Of a DNA stretch of 64,000 nucleotides, positions 17,125 to 26,190 are shown piece by piece. Source of the DNA: Antarctobacter heliothermus (GTDB taxonomy: Bacteria; Pseudomonadota; Alphaproteobacteria; Rhodobacterales; Rhodobacteraceae); contig NZ_FZON01000011.1 in NCBI RefSeq assembly GCF_900188425.1, forward strand, positions 51,046-115,045, read 5' to 3'. The notes beneath the pieces are model-generated. The model was not told where the DNA came from, searched no databases, and saw only the letters and a list, made by a program, of their open reading frames with translations. Every line of letters begins with the position of its first letter. The first letter of the stretch is position 1. The translations under genes and the position numbers were made by a program.

Positions 17125-17718
17125 ATGACACCTGAACTCCTCCTTGCGCTTGCGCTGTTTGCCGCCGCCACCGTGTTTTCACCGGGGCCGAACAACCTGA
17201 TGCTGATGACATCTGGGGCCAATTTCGGCCTGCGCCGATCGTTGCCGCACCTGGCGGGGGTGGCCTACGGCTTTCCGCTGATGATCCTGCCGGTGGGTCT
17301 GGGGGTGATGCAGGTGTTCGAGGTCTGGCCCCCCGCCTACACGCTGCTCAAGGTCATTTCTGTCGCCTATCTGCTGTGGCTGGCATGGAAAATCGCCCAT
17401 CAGGCCGCCCCCGGAGAGGCCCGCACCAATGCCCGCCCGCTCAGCTTTGCGCAGGCTGCCGCCTTTCAATGGGTCAACCCCAAGGCGTGGTCGATGGCGC
17501 TGGGGGCCATCACGCTTTACGCCGCCAGCCGCGATCTGGCGGCGGTGGCCTGGGTGTCGGCCACTTATGCGGTGATCGGCACCGCCTCTGCCGTCACATG
17601 GACCATGCTGGGCACCGGGCTGCGCCGCTGGCTGGCGGACCCGCGCCGCCTGCGCCTCTTCAACTGGACCATGGCGGCGCTGCTGCTGGCCGCCATGGCA
17701 CCGGTCCTGCTGGGCTAG
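17125..17718 (+). CDS. LysE/RhtB family amino-acid exporter
   Basis: Starting at 17125 (MTPELLLALALFAAATVFSPGPNN), the 197-residue protein shows the LysE family signature FSPGPNNLMLMTSGANFG, five to six membrane segments and the conserved FQWVNPKAWSMALGAI. It should export amino acids or derivatives across the inner membrane. It is divergent from the Lrp-type regulator, which probably controls it. Its stop overlaps the stop of the convergent AraC-type gene. The longer in-frame extension upstream runs antisense through the regulator and is not coding. Confidence 0.93.
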   Translation: MTPELLLALALFAAATVFSPGPNNLMLMTSGANFGLRRSLPHLAGVAYGFPLMILPVGLGVMQVFEVWPPAYTLLKVISVAYLLWLAWKIAHQAAPGEARTNARPLSFAQAAAFQWVNPKAWSMALGAITLYAASRDLAAVAWVSATYAVIGTASAVTWTMLGTGLRRWLADPRRLRLFNWTMAALLLAAMAPVLLG

Positions 17719-18593
17719 GCACCCGCCAGCGGCACATGGATCTCCGTTATCAGATCGGCCGGCGCAGTGTCGCTCGGGTCGTTGAGATACACCTCATAGG
17801 GCGGGGTATCGGCGGGGGCCGCGCCGCTTTGCGGCAGGGCGGTGCAATACAGATGATCCCAGGCCGCCTGTAGCCCGGAATAGGGGCCCTTGAGCGTCAA
17901 AACCGCATGACGCCCCCCCGGCAAAAGCACCTCTTCAAGGTCAGATGGCATCGACACCCCGTCCACCACGATAACACCGGCATGGCTGCGCAACTCGGCT
18001 TCGGCGACGTCGGCGGGACTGTCATAGTAGACGCCCACCATGCCGCGCGCATGGCCCCACAGGTTCTGTGCGGTAAAGACCGCCGCGACCTGCTGAAAGG
18101 CGCGACCAATCTCTGGATAAGCGCCCTTGTGCGGCAATGCGGCCAGCCGTTGGGGGGCGCAGTCTCGGATTTCAAAGGGATACATCTGAGGAACTCCTTG
18201 TCTGAGGATCGGGGATTGCGGATCGGGACGCCCGGCGGCGCGAAAGGCCGCAGGCGTCATGCCGTAGTGTCGCTGAAACACGCGGGCAAAGCTGTCGGGG
18301 TTGTCATAGCCGGCCTGAGCCGCCACCTGCGCCACCGGCCAATCGGTTTGCACCAGCCAACAGGCGGCGCGATGGGCGCGAATGCGGCGCACCGCCTGGG
18401 CGCAGGTTTCTCCGGTCATGGCGTGATGCACCCGGTGCCAATGGAACCGCGACATCGCCGCCACATCCGCCAGCGCATCCAGCGAAAGATCGCCCGCCGG
18501 ATTGTCAAAAATGTACTGGATCACGCGGCGCAGACGGTCCTCATAGGGATGCGCCTCTTTGGTTTCTTCTCTGTTCAAATACCCATCTCCCAC
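17715..18593 (-). CDS. AraC-type regulator with GyrI-like effector domain
   Basis: Residues 17-115 form the AraC helix-turn-helix pair (LSLDALADVAAMSRFHWHRV, then VAQVAAQAGYDNPDSFARVF). Residues about 135-292 match the GyrI-like/SOUL-type small-molecule domain (ALPHKGAYPEIGRAFQQVAA, GVYYDSP). Such fusions sense hydrophobic compounds and activate stress genes. The GTG at 18593 has no ribosome site; a TTG at 18578 has GGAG 7 bases upstream and may be the true start. Unusually, the first residues are encoded by a copy of the dispersed TTCTTCT repeat. Confidence 0.88.
   Translation of the reverse strand: MGDGYLNREETKEAHPYEDRLRRVIQYIFDNPAGDLSLDALADVAAMSRFHWHRVHHAMTGETCAQAVRRIRAHRAACWLVQTDWPVAQVAAQAGYDNPDSFARVFQRHYGMTPAAFRAAGRPDPQSPILRQGVPQMYPFEIRDCAPQRLAALPHKGAYPEIGRAFQQVAAVFTAQNLWGHARGMVGVYYDSPADVAEAELRSHAGVIVVDGVSMPSDLEEVLLPGGRHAVLTLKGPYSGLQAAWDHLYCTALPQSGAAPADTPPYEVYLNDPSDTAPADLITEIHVPLAGA
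18561..18586. repeat. Short dispersed repeat copy overlapping the AraC-type gene start
   Basis: GGTTTCTTCTCTGTTCAAAT is followed by ACCCAT. It matches the box at 12582 and 39192, but no GC-rich hairpins follow it. It covers the translation start region of the AraC-type gene on the minus strand. Confidence 0.65.
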
Positions 18594-18700
18594 GGCGCGA
18601 CCGGGCCTGACATCTGCATAACGCGGGACAGATCGACAAATCTTGCTTTATTGCATCCGGAACGCGGCAAGGTCATATAGCGGCGTGCAAGGAGACGCCG

Positions 18701-19663
18701 ATGACCCATTACCTCGACTTCGAAAAACCTCTGGCAGACATCGAAGGCAAGGCCGAAGAATTGCGCGCCATGGCCCGGAACAATGAGGACATGGATGTCG
18801 AGGCCGAGGCCGCCGCGCTGGACGGCAAGGCCAAGACCCTGCTCAAGGACCTGTATGCCAAGCTGACGCCGTGGCGCAAATGCCAGGTCGCGCGGCATCC
18901 CGAACGTCCCCATTGCAAGGATTACATCGAGGCGCTGTTTACCGAATTCACTCCGTTGGCGGGTGATCGCAACTTTGCCGAGGATGAGGCCATCATGGGC
19001 GGACTGGCCCGTCTGGACGACCGGCCCGTCATGGTGATCGGTCACGAAAAGGGCCATGACACCAATTCGCGCATCACCCGCAATTTCGGCATGGCCCGGC
19101 CAGAGGGCTATCGCAAGGCGCTGCGCCTGATGGACATGGCGGATCGGTTCGGCCTGCCCGTGGTCACATTGATCGACACGCCCGGCGCCTATCCCGGCAA
19201 GGGCGCCGAGGAACGCGGCCAGTCCGAGGCCATCGCGCGCTCGACCGAAAAGTGCCTGCAAATCGGCGTGCCGCTGGTGTCTGTGGTGATCGGCGAAGGC
19301 GGCTCTGGCGGGGCGGTGGCCTTTGCCACAGGCAACCGCGTGGCGATGCTGGAACACGCGGTCTATTCGGTGATCTCGCCCGAGGGCTGCGCCTCGATCC
19401 TGTGGAAGGACGCCGACAAGATGCGCGAGGCCGCCGAGGCATTGCGCCTGACCGCGCAGGATCTGCACCAGTTGGGGGTCTGCGACCGCATCATCCCGGA
19501 ACCGCTGGGCGGTGCCCATCGCGCGCCGGGGGTCACGATCGACGCGGTGCGCACCGCGCTCAACGCGCTGTTGCTGGATCTGGACGGCATGAGCCGCGAG
19601 GATCTGATCCGCACCCGCCGGGACAAGTTCCTGAACCTCGGCTCCAAGGGACTGGCGGCCTGA
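18701..19663 (+). CDS. accA: Acetyl-CoA carboxylase carboxyltransferase subunit alpha
   Basis: The 320-residue protein starts [20 protein letters not shown] and carries the full AccA pattern: [87 protein letters not shown] and [16 protein letters not shown]. With AccD it transfers the carboxyl group from biotin to acetyl-CoA, the first step of fatty-acid synthesis. GGAGACGCCG precedes the start. The next gene begins 4 bases after its stop. Confidence 0.97.
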   Translation: MTHYLDFEKPLADIEGKAEELRAMARNNEDMDVEAEAAALDGKAKTLLKDLYAKLTPWRKCQVARHPERPHCKDYIEALFTEFTPLAGDRNFAEDEAIMGGLARLDDRPVMVIGHEKGHDTNSRITRNFGMARPEGYRKALRLMDMADRFGLPVVTLIDTPGAYPGKGAEERGQSEAIARSTEKCLQIGVPLVSVVIGEGGSGGAVAFATGNRVAMLEHAVYSVISPEGCASILWKDADKMREAAEALRLTAQDLHQLGVCDRIIPEPLGGAHRAPGVTIDAVRTALNALLLDLDGMSREDLIRTRRDKFLNLGSKGLAA

Positions 19664-19667
19664 TCCG

Positions 19668-20864
19668 ATGCTGGACGGGCTGGACCGGGTGGAGTGGGCC
19701 CGCCTGACACATGGCCACGGCCCGGCCACCGATGTTCCCGCCGCGCTGCGGGCGCTGGCGCTGGGTGGCGCATCGCAGGCCGCGCGCGCCCTTGCCACGC
19801 TGGACGATACGCTCTGCCATCAGGGTCGTTGTTATGGCGGCACGGTGGCGGCGATCCCGTTCCTTGCGGAACTGGCGCTGCGGCCCGGGCCGCGCACCCC
19901 CGGCCTGCTACACCTGCTGCGCGCCATTGCCGCGCCGTCCTGCGCGCGGATGTTGGCGCAGGGCCAGAGCACCCGCGCCTTTTACGCCGATGTGACCGGC
20001 AGTGCGACGGACCGCGATAACACCGGCGCCGCCTCTGGCACCTCGCGTCATGTCGATGCCGAATGCCACTCCGCCGTCGCCCGCGCCTTGCCGCAGCTTT
20101 TGCCCCTGCTGGACAGCGACGCCCCCGCACAGGTGGCGGCGATGCTGATGTTGCTGGCCGAATTTCCGGCGGCGGGGACCGACACTGCACCGCGCATCTT
20201 CGCCGCGATCAAACGGTCCGGCACACCGACGGTCCGACGCGCCGGATTGGCGACGCTGGGTCAGCTGTCGCGCTCTGTCGAGGTGGACCCCGCTGATCCG
20301 CACCTGCGGCGCTGGCTGGACCCGGCGCAGCCGCTGCCGATCCGGGTCGAGGCGGCGCTGAGCATGACCGTCAAGGAAGCAGCCCGGCGCGACGTTCTGC
20401 TGGAGGGATTGCGCCACAGCGATGCGCTGTACCAGTCCGACACGGCGGACCGCGCGCTGTTTCCGCGCCCCGGCTGGACAGCGGACCGGGTTGCAACCTG
20501 CCTAGCCCGCTGGCGCGGCGACGATGCGCACCGGGTCGAAACGGCCAAAGCGATCATCACCGCCCTGCCGCGGGCCCGCGCCGCGGGGACCGCAACCACC
20601 GGGCAGGTTCGTGCCCTGTTGGCCGTGCTGGCGGACGGTGCGCCCATCGAGGGCCTGTTCCGGGGCCGCCGCCGGTCCCGGCTGTCAGAGCTTGACCGGC
20701 AGGCGCTGCAGGCCATCGCCGCGCAGGGCGACTGGATCACCGGGGACACCCGGAATGCCGCGTTTGCCGACATGATGCACCGCTGCGGCCTGCCCGACAC
20801 TGCCCGCGATCTTGCCCGTTTTGCCATCCGGCCCGGTGTGTTGGCCCGCCTGCTGCGGCGCTGA
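19668..20864 (+). CDS. HEAT-like alpha-helical repeat protein of unknown role
   Basis: The 398-residue Ala/Arg/Leu-rich protein has no signal peptide or membrane helix. It contains repeated helical pairs such as LRALALGGASQAARALATLD, AAMLMLLAEFPAAGTD and TVRRAGLATLGQLSRSVEV, consistent with HEAT or armadillo-like repeats. It starts 4 bases after accA and is probably co-translated. I know of no established partner for AccA in this position. The gene may belong with accA functionally or merely share its promoter. Confidence 0.7.
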   Translation: MLDGLDRVEWARLTHGHGPATDVPAALRALALGGASQAARALATLDDTLCHQGRCYGGTVAAIPFLAELALRPGPRTPGLLHLLRAIAAPSCARMLAQGQSTRAFYADVTGSATDRDNTGAASGTSRHVDAECHSAVARALPQLLPLLDSDAPAQVAAMLMLLAEFPAAGTDTAPRIFAAIKRSGTPTVRRAGLATLGQLSRSVEVDPADPHLRRWLDPAQPLPIRVEAALSMTVKEAARRDVLLEGLRHSDALYQSDTADRALFPRPGWTADRVATCLARWRGDDAHRVETAKAIITALPRARAAGTATTGQVRALLAVLADGAPIEGLFRGRRRSRLSELDRQALQAIAAQGDWITGDTRNAAFADMMHRCGLPDTARDLARFAIRPGVLARLLRR

Positions 20865-20949
20865 CCTGTCATATTCCCCCACGCGAGCGTGATGCGTCGT
20901 CAGGGCATCGTAGGGTGACAGCGCGCGGAACTTTGGCAATATCGCTGCC

Positions 20950-21663
20950 ATGGAATTGATATTCGCATATGGCGCGGGCCTGCTGACGCTGATCAACCCC
21001 TGCGTGGTGCCGGTGCTGCCGATTGTCATTGCCACCGCCTTGCAGGCCAGCCGCCTTGGCCCGTTGGCGATGGCCGCCGGGCTGAGCCTGTCCTTTGTCG
21101 TGCTGGGGCTGGGCATCACCGCCTTTGGCCATGTGATCGGGCTGGACGTGGACACGGTGGCCAAGGCGGGTGCGGTGCTGATGGTGCTGTTCGGTCTGGC
21201 GCTGCTGCTGCCGCAGGGCGCGGCGCTGATGGAAACCGCCACCGCCGGACTGGCGGCGCGGGCGGACGCGCAGATGGATCATGTGGCCCGCAGCGGGCTG
21301 CGCGGTCAGTTTCTGGGCGGGATGCTGCTTGGCGCGGTCTGGAGCCCCTGTATCGGCCCGACGCTGGGCGGCGCGATATCCTTGGCCAGTCAGGGGCAGA
21401 ACCTTGGTTGGGCGGCGCTGATCATGGTCTTCTTTGCTCTGGGAGTGTCCACGCTGATCCTGGGGCTGGCCTATGGCACGCGCGGCGCGATTGGCCGCCA
21501 CAACGCCCACCTGCGCGCGCTGGCAATCCGCGCCCGCCCGATCCTGGGGGCGACCTTTGTCGCCGTCGGCCTTGCGCTGTTTTTCAATCTTCACCACCTG
21601 ATCGAGGGCTGGCTGGTCGGCGTTCTGCCCGCTTGGCTGATCGACCTTTCGGTTGCCCTTTGA
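20950..21663 (+). CDS. ccdA: CcdA-type thiol-disulfide membrane transporter
   Basis: The 237-residue membrane protein has six predicted helices and two Cys-Pro motifs placed as in CcdA/DsbD-beta: LTLINPCVVPVLPIVIATAL in helix 1 and AVWSPCIGPTLGGAISLA in helix 4. These cysteines pass electrons from cytoplasmic thioredoxin to the periplasm. The following gene is an exported thioredoxin-like protein 22 bases on, a natural acceptor. The pair may serve cytochrome c maturation or repair of periplasmic thiols. Confidence 0.9.
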   Translation: MELIFAYGAGLLTLINPCVVPVLPIVIATALQASRLGPLAMAAGLSLSFVVLGLGITAFGHVIGLDVDTVAKAGAVLMVLFGLALLLPQGAALMETATAGLAARADAQMDHVARSGLRGQFLGGMLLGAVWSPCIGPTLGGAISLASQGQNLGWAALIMVFFALGVSTLILGLAYGTRGAIGRHNAHLRALAIRARPILGATFVAVGLALFFNLHHLIEGWLVGVLPAWLIDLSVAL

Positions 21664-21685
21664 CCCCTTTCAAGGAGACCTATCC

Positions 21686-22099
21686 ATGGACCGCCGCAAA
21701 TTTCTGATCCTCACCGCAGGCAGCGCGCTTGCCCTGCCCTTTGCCGCCGCCGCAGCCCCGCTGGGCTATAACCCCGGTCTGGTGACAGAGCGCCTTGGCC
21801 GGGGGGAGACAGTCTTTCTGGACTTCAAGGCCAGCTGGTGTTCGACCTGCGCCGCACAGGACCGGGTGATCAAGGCGCTCAAGCAGGAAAACGCCGCCTA
21901 TGAGCAGCACATCACCTTTGTCGATGTGGATTGGGACGCCTATGGCAAATCCGACTTGGTCAAGTCGCTGCGCATCCCGCGCCGCTCGACGCTGGTTGTG
22001 CTGAAGGGGGAGGCAGAGCTGGGCCGCATTGTCGCGCAGACCTCGCGCGCCTCTATCAAGGGGTTGATGGACACGGCCCTGGGCGCGGCGATGGCCTGA
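21686..22099 (+). CDS. Exported thioredoxin-like protein, partner of CcdA
   Basis: The ATG at 21686 has AAGGAGACC upstream. The 137-residue protein begins with a twin-Arg-like leader (MDRRKFLILTAGSALALPFAAAAA) and then a thioredoxin fold with FKASWCSTCAAQDRVIKAL, where CSTC is the redox motif. TFVDVDWDAYGKSDLVKSLRIPRRSTLVVL includes the cis-Pro region (about residues 85-110). It follows ccdA by 22 bases and should be kept reduced by it in the periplasm. Confidence 0.88.
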   Translation: MDRRKFLILTAGSALALPFAAAAAPLGYNPGLVTERLGRGETVFLDFKASWCSTCAAQDRVIKALKQENAAYEQHITFVDVDWDAYGKSDLVKSLRIPRRSTLVVLKGEAELGRIVAQTSRASIKGLMDTALGAAMA

Positions 22100-22145
22100 C
22101 GGCCCGCAGGGGGGGGTTACGGGCCCCCGCACCAGCCCCCCCCTT

Positions 22146-23231
22146 TCAGCCCTGCCCGGTTGAGGTTTCGGCCTGCTGGACCTTGCGCAGGGCCAGCAGG
22201 GTCACCACCGGGCCGATCAGTTCAAAGACCACCGTGGTGCCGATGGTCAGGGTCAACAGCGTGGCCCCCAACTCTGGCATCTCGACCGAGGTGACCAGCG
22301 CCATGCCGACGGCCACCCCCGCCTGTGGCAACAGCGCCGGGCCGATCCAGCGCCGCTCTACCGCGCTCAGGCCGCCCATCCAGCCACCCAGCCAGCCGCC
22401 CGCCAGCCGCCCAAGTATGCGCAGGACGACATAGGCGGCCCCGATCCAGCCCACGGCCACCAGCGCCCGCACATCCATCGACGCGCCAGCAAGCAGGAAG
22501 AACAGGATCAGGAAGGGGCGTTCGATCAGTTCGATCTCGTGAAAGGCGCGTTCATGATGGCGCGCGCGATTGGCGATCACCGCCCCGACCGTCATGCCCG
22601 CCAGCAGAAACGACACCTCCAGCCACAGCGCCAGACCGGCGGTCAGGAACACCAGCCCCAAAGCCTCGAGCCGGGTCGGCTCTCCGGGTTTCAACCGGCC
22701 GGTGAGCACTGCCGCAGGCAGGCCAAGCGCCAGTCCCAGGGCAAGCGCGCCGCCGACCTCCCATAGCGCCAGCACCATGTGACCCGCGTCAAAGCCGCCG
22801 TTCTGCAATGCCTGCGCCGCGACCATGGCCAGCGCAAAGGCGATCATCCCCCAGGCATCGTCAATGGCGACGATGCCGCGCAATGTGTCGGCGAAACCGT
22901 CCTGCGCCCCCGCCTCGCTCAGCGTTTCCTGCATGGCGGCAGGGTCGGTCGCCGTGGCCACCGCGCCGATCAGCAGTGCCATCGCGGCGGAAACCCCCAA
23001 CGCGCCAAGGCCCAGCAGAAAGGACACCATGGTCAGCGCCACGATGGACAGCGGTTCATACCAGTCGACCGCCACCTCGGGGATCAAGCCAAGGGCCGCA
23101 GGTCCGGCCAAAACCCCCATGAGCAAAAGCAGGGTGACGCGCGGCACGCGGGTGCGGCGCCCCAAGGTGTCCGCCGCCAGCCCGGCCAGAAACAAGCCGC
23201 CCAGCGCGATGAAGATCGGTCCGTGTTCCAT
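22146..23231 (-). CDS. CPA2-type cation:proton antiporter with an apparent internal gap
   Basis: From the ATG at 23231 the 361-residue membrane protein looks like a Na+/H+ antiporter of the KefB/NhaS group: VPRVTLLLLMGVLAGPAALG, GAVATATDPAAMQETL with the conserved Asp, and GIVAIDDAWGMIAFALA with the second ion-site Asp pair. Between FLLG and LGALGVSAAMALLIGA I would expect roughly 35 more residues containing a membrane helix, as in relatives; they are absent without a frameshift. The protein may be non-functional or rearranged. It converges on the thioredoxin gene. Confidence 0.8.
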   Translation of the reverse strand: MEHGPIFIALGGLFLAGLAADTLGRRTRVPRVTLLLLMGVLAGPAALGLIPEVAVDWYEPLSIVALTMVSFLLGLGALGVSAAMALLIGAVATATDPAAMQETLSEAGAQDGFADTLRGIVAIDDAWGMIAFALAMVAAQALQNGGFDAGHMVLALWEVGGALALGLALGLPAAVLTGRLKPGEPTRLEALGLVFLTAGLALWLEVSFLLAGMTVGAVIANRARHHERAFHEIELIERPFLILFFLLAGASMDVRALVAVGWIGAAYVVLRILGRLAGGWLGGWMGGLSAVERRWIGPALLPQAGVAVGMALVTSVEMPELGATLLTLTIGTTVVFELIGPVVTLLALRKVQQAETSTGQG

Positions 23232-23291
23232 GGCTCTGCTATGGTGCATCGCGGCGCGCGCGCCCATGCGGCGCGGCGACGCCGAACGGGA

Positions 23292-23939
23292 CTAGCCCGC
23301 CAGCATCCGCAACCCCTGTGTCACATCCGACCGCACCGCCAGCCGCAAGCCGGGCTCATCCCCGGCATTTAGCGCGGCGATGATCAGCCGGTGATATTGC
23401 GGCGGCTCAGAGCGCCGCAGCCGTCCATACAGCGCCCGCATCGTCGGCCCCAGTTGCAGCCAGACGGTTTCCGCCATGGCCAGCATCGCCGGGGCCTGCG
23501 CGCGCAGATACAGCGTGCGGTGAAATTCCAGGTTGGTGCGGATATAGCCGACCGAGTCGCGGTTCGACACCACGTCAGCGATGCTGGCGTTGATGGTCTG
23601 CAGCCGCTCGATCAGCGCGATATGCGCCCGTGGCAACGCGCGCGAGGCCAGTTCCACCTCGATCAGGGCGCGCAGGGCGGCCAGTTCCTCGATCCGTTCG
23701 TTGGACAGTTCGGGGGTCGAGACCCGCCCCGAGCTGGACATCTGCAATGCGCCCTCGGCGACCAGCCGGTTCACCGCCTCGCGCGCGGGTGTCATCGAGA
23801 CACCAAATTCCCGCCCGAGGCCGCGCAGGGTCAGCGCCTGACCGGGGGCAATCTGGCCGTGCATGATGCGCGTGCGCAAGCCGCGATAGACGCGGTCATG
23901 GGCCGAGACGGCAACATCTGATCTGAGCGTTCCTTGCAT
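23292..23939 (-). CDS. GntR-family regulator with FCD domain
   Basis: The 215-residue product (start taken at 23939, MQGTLRSDVAVSAHDRVYRG) has a winged helix-turn-helix (LTLRGLGREFGVSMTPAREAVNRLVAEGALQ, about residues 35-65) and an all-helical FCD effector domain (ALRALIEVELASRAL, LEFHRTLYLRAQAP with metal-binding His). FadR/VanR-type regulators respond to organic acids. It does not sit beside an obvious target except the antiporter, which it precedes on the same strand. Confidence 0.9.
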   Translation of the reverse strand: MQGTLRSDVAVSAHDRVYRGLRTRIMHGQIAPGQALTLRGLGREFGVSMTPAREAVNRLVAEGALQMSSSGRVSTPELSNERIEELAALRALIEVELASRALPRAHIALIERLQTINASIADVVSNRDSVGYIRTNLEFHRTLYLRAQAPAMLAMAETVWLQLGPTMRALYGRLRRSEPPQYHRLIIAALNAGDEPGLRLAVRSDVTQGLRMLAG

Positions 23940-24172
23940 GGATGTGTTTGTGATCACGTTTCGCACCCCGGTCAATGGCGCTCAGACGCGCAGGCGCACA
24001 CCCGGTCCTGGTCTTGGCCCTGATCTTGGCCCCGCACGCCTTAACCTTTCGTTCAGAATTTAGCTGAAAAGCATTCGCCGCGAATTTATAAACAGTTTGA
24101 GCGGCTTTTTTCCGGTCTGCGGGGGCAGGACCGGGGCGGGCCATCCCACAGCTCTCGCCCGGAGGATTCGCC

Positions 24173-24661
24173 ATGACCCGCATCGCCCCCCAACAGGCCT
24201 ACACCGTTCTTGGCGTGACGCCTGAGGATGACTTCGCCACAATCCGCAAGGCCTGGGTTCGGCTGGTCAAGGCAAACCACCCCGATGCCCTGGGCGGCGA
24301 CATCGACACCGCCACGCGGCGGCTGTCTCGGATCAACGATGCCTACGATTCGCTGCGCTGGCACAACCCGCAAAAGCTGCGCATCCACCAGGCGCGCGAA
24401 GCCCAGCGCCGACAAGAGGCCCGCGCAACGCGGACACGGCAAGTGGACGCCCTGCGCGCGGGCCGACCAACGCCTGACACCCCACCTCCCCCCTCGCAGG
24501 GCGACGTCGGCGTGGCGAAGACCCCGAACCGACAGGCCCCACCGCTGGCCGCCTTGCAGGGCGCAGGCAACCGGCTGGCCGAGCAGGCGCGCCGCAAGTA
24601 CGGCGAAGTTCAGGAGATCTGTGAAACCGCCACGCAGGCGGTCATGATACGGAGCGCCTAG
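24173..24661 (+). CDS. Small J-domain protein
   Basis: The 162-residue protein opens with a J domain (AYTVLGVTPEDDFATIRKAW, then the HPD signature in KANHPDALGG, residues about 9-62, and INDAYDSLR). A charged Arg/Gln-rich tail without Cys-rich or substrate-binding DnaJ domains follows. Such type III J proteins stimulate DnaK ATPase at specific sites. AT-rich DNA (about 24040-24110) precedes the gene. The target is unknown. Confidence 0.85.
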   Translation: MTRIAPQQAYTVLGVTPEDDFATIRKAWVRLVKANHPDALGGDIDTATRRLSRINDAYDSLRWHNPQKLRIHQAREAQRRQEARATRTRQVDALRAGRPTPDTPPPPSQGDVGVAKTPNRQAPPLAALQGAGNRLAEQARRKYGEVQEICETATQAVMIRSA

Positions 24662-24687
24662 ATACGAGGCGCCTAAAAACGGGGTGC

Positions 24688-25377
24688 CTAGTCGAACCGA
24701 TACCGGTGCAGTTCCGTACCGTGCTCCTTCAGCCATTTGCGCGGCCCGCGCCAATCGCCATACAGCGCCTCGACCTGCCGCCAGAAGGCCGCGGAGTGGT
24801 TCATATGCGCCAGATGCGCCACCTCATGCGCCGCGACATAGTCCAGCACTTGCGGATGGCCCAGGATCAGACGCCAGGAATACATCAGCCCGCCATCATG
24901 GGTGCATGACCCCCACCGCGAGCGCGTGTCGCGCAGCGTCAGACGGGTATAGCCACGGCCCAGCCGCGCCGCATAGCGGTCTGACGCCTCGGACAACCGG
25001 TCACGCGCCCGCGTGCGCAGCCAGCCTTTTAGTCGCGCCGCCGCCTGTTCTTCGGAGCCGGGCACAAACAACACACCCGCCTCTTGCCTCACCCGTCGTC
25101 CCGGCCCGATGCGAATCTCATGCGGCACCCCCTCAACCGGCAGACGCAGGCCCGGCACCACCGCCACTGGCCCGGTCACATCCGCCAACTGGCCGCGCAG
25201 CCAATCCTCCTTGGCGCGCAGAAAGGCCACGCCCTCTGCCTCTGGCACTGCACTGGGCAGCGTCAGCGTCACCCGCCCGTCCAGCCGCGAAACCCGCAGG
25301 CTCAACCGGCGGGCGCGCGCCGACCGGCGCAATTGAACCGCGATCAAAGGGTTGCCAGCCAAGGTAATCTGCCCCAT
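24688..25377 (-). CDS. YgjP/SprT-like zinc metallopeptidase (M48-related)
   Basis: The 229-residue protein has the YgjP/DUF45 layout: an N-terminal domain with SARARRLSLRVSRLDGRV, then TRSRWGSCTHDGGLMYSWRL, and the zinc site VAAHEVAHLAHMNHSAAFW with HExxH, a further His and a downstream acidic residue. Homologues are putative metal-dependent peptidases of unknown substrate. It is convergent with the J-domain gene and divergent from the TIGR02300 gene. Confidence 0.88.
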   Translation of the reverse strand: MGQITLAGNPLIAVQLRRSARARRLSLRVSRLDGRVTLTLPSAVPEAEGVAFLRAKEDWLRGQLADVTGPVAVVPGLRLPVEGVPHEIRIGPGRRVRQEAGVLFVPGSEEQAAARLKGWLRTRARDRLSEASDRYAARLGRGYTRLTLRDTRSRWGSCTHDGGLMYSWRLILGHPQVLDYVAAHEVAHLAHMNHSAAFWRQVEALYGDWRGPRKWLKEHGTELHRYRFD

Positions 25378-25482
25378 ATGCCCCTAGCCTCGCTCCCTGC
25401 GGTCAAAACTTTTGACATCCGCTATTTGATATGGCAGGGGGCATAGATTGTCGACAGACACAAGAGTTGAAGGGGATCACCC

Positions 25483-25806
25483 ATGCCCAAGGAAGAATGG
25501 GGCACCAAGCGTGTGTGCCCCACCACCGGAAAACGTTTCTACGACCTGAATCGCAACCCGATTGTCAGCCCGTACACCGGCGAGGTGGTCAACCTCGAAA
25601 CCGGCAAGCGCAGCATGATCGCGGCGGATTCCGCTGATGCAGCCAATCCGAAGACGAAGAAAGACGAAGAAGAGGCCGAACTGGCCGAAGACGATGATGT
25701 TGGCGTCGAGCTTGAGGACGACGATGTTCTCGAGGACGAAGACGACGATGACGATGTTTCGCTGGACGAAATCGCCGACGTCGCCAGCGATGACGACGAC
25801 TCCTGA
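25483..25806 (+). CDS. TIGR02300-family acidic protein
   Basis: The 107-residue protein begins MPKEEWGTKRVCPTTGKRFY and contains FYDLNRNPIVSPYTGEVV, which defines this alphaproteobacterial family of unknown function. The C-terminal half is almost entirely Asp/Glu. Only one Cys remains in the N-terminal knuckle, which resembles half a zinc ribbon. It is monocistronic, with a strong terminator about 30 bases after the stop. The role is unknown. Confidence 0.88.
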   Translation: MPKEEWGTKRVCPTTGKRFYDLNRNPIVSPYTGEVVNLETGKRSMIAADSADAANPKTKKDEEEAELAEDDDVGVELEDDDVLEDEDDDDDVSLDEIADVASDDDDS

Positions 25807-25834
25807 CGCCGATCTCTTCGGGGTTTTTGCACAG

Positions 25835-25867
25835 ACGCCGGTCGGTTTTCCGACCGGCGTTTTTTGT
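25835..25867 (+). terminator. Strong Rho-independent terminator after the TIGR02300 gene
   Basis: A perfect 11-bp stem (ACGCCGGTCGG / CCGACCGGCGT) with a TTTT loop is followed directly by TTTTTTG. Confidence 0.92.
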
Positions 25868-26000
25868 GGGCCAGGTGACCCGGCCACACGGGGCCTGACG
25901 GTGTTGTGAAATTCTCGATCCGCCGTGATTTTCCGCTTGATCCCATCGGCGGCATTGCGTAATCACCCCGGCACGACGCCGGTGGCGTCGCCCAAGGAAC

Positions 26001-26076
<76 letters not shown>

Positions 26077-26103
26077 TTCCCTAATATCGTGATCGTACCG
26101 GAC

Positions 26104-26119
26104 CATCCTTGCAAGGATG
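26104..26119. repeat. 16-bp perfect palindrome downstream of tRNA-Ala
   Basis: CATCCTTG/CAAGGATG lies 28 bases after the tRNA and before the convergent gene at 26191. No T-tract follows, so it may be a processing or weak termination signal or only a chance palindrome. Confidence 0.5.
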
Positions 26120-26190
26120 CCGGTTGGACGTCGCCGGGGCCACGCGCGCCATCATCGACACTGCAGGCGACGTGACCGGGCGCGCGCCCT

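Noticed and set aside
22779..23372. Plus-strand frames of up to 197 codons opposite the antiporter gene
   Set aside because: They are GC-skew shadows of the minus-strand genes, rich in Arg, Gln and His and without any domain.
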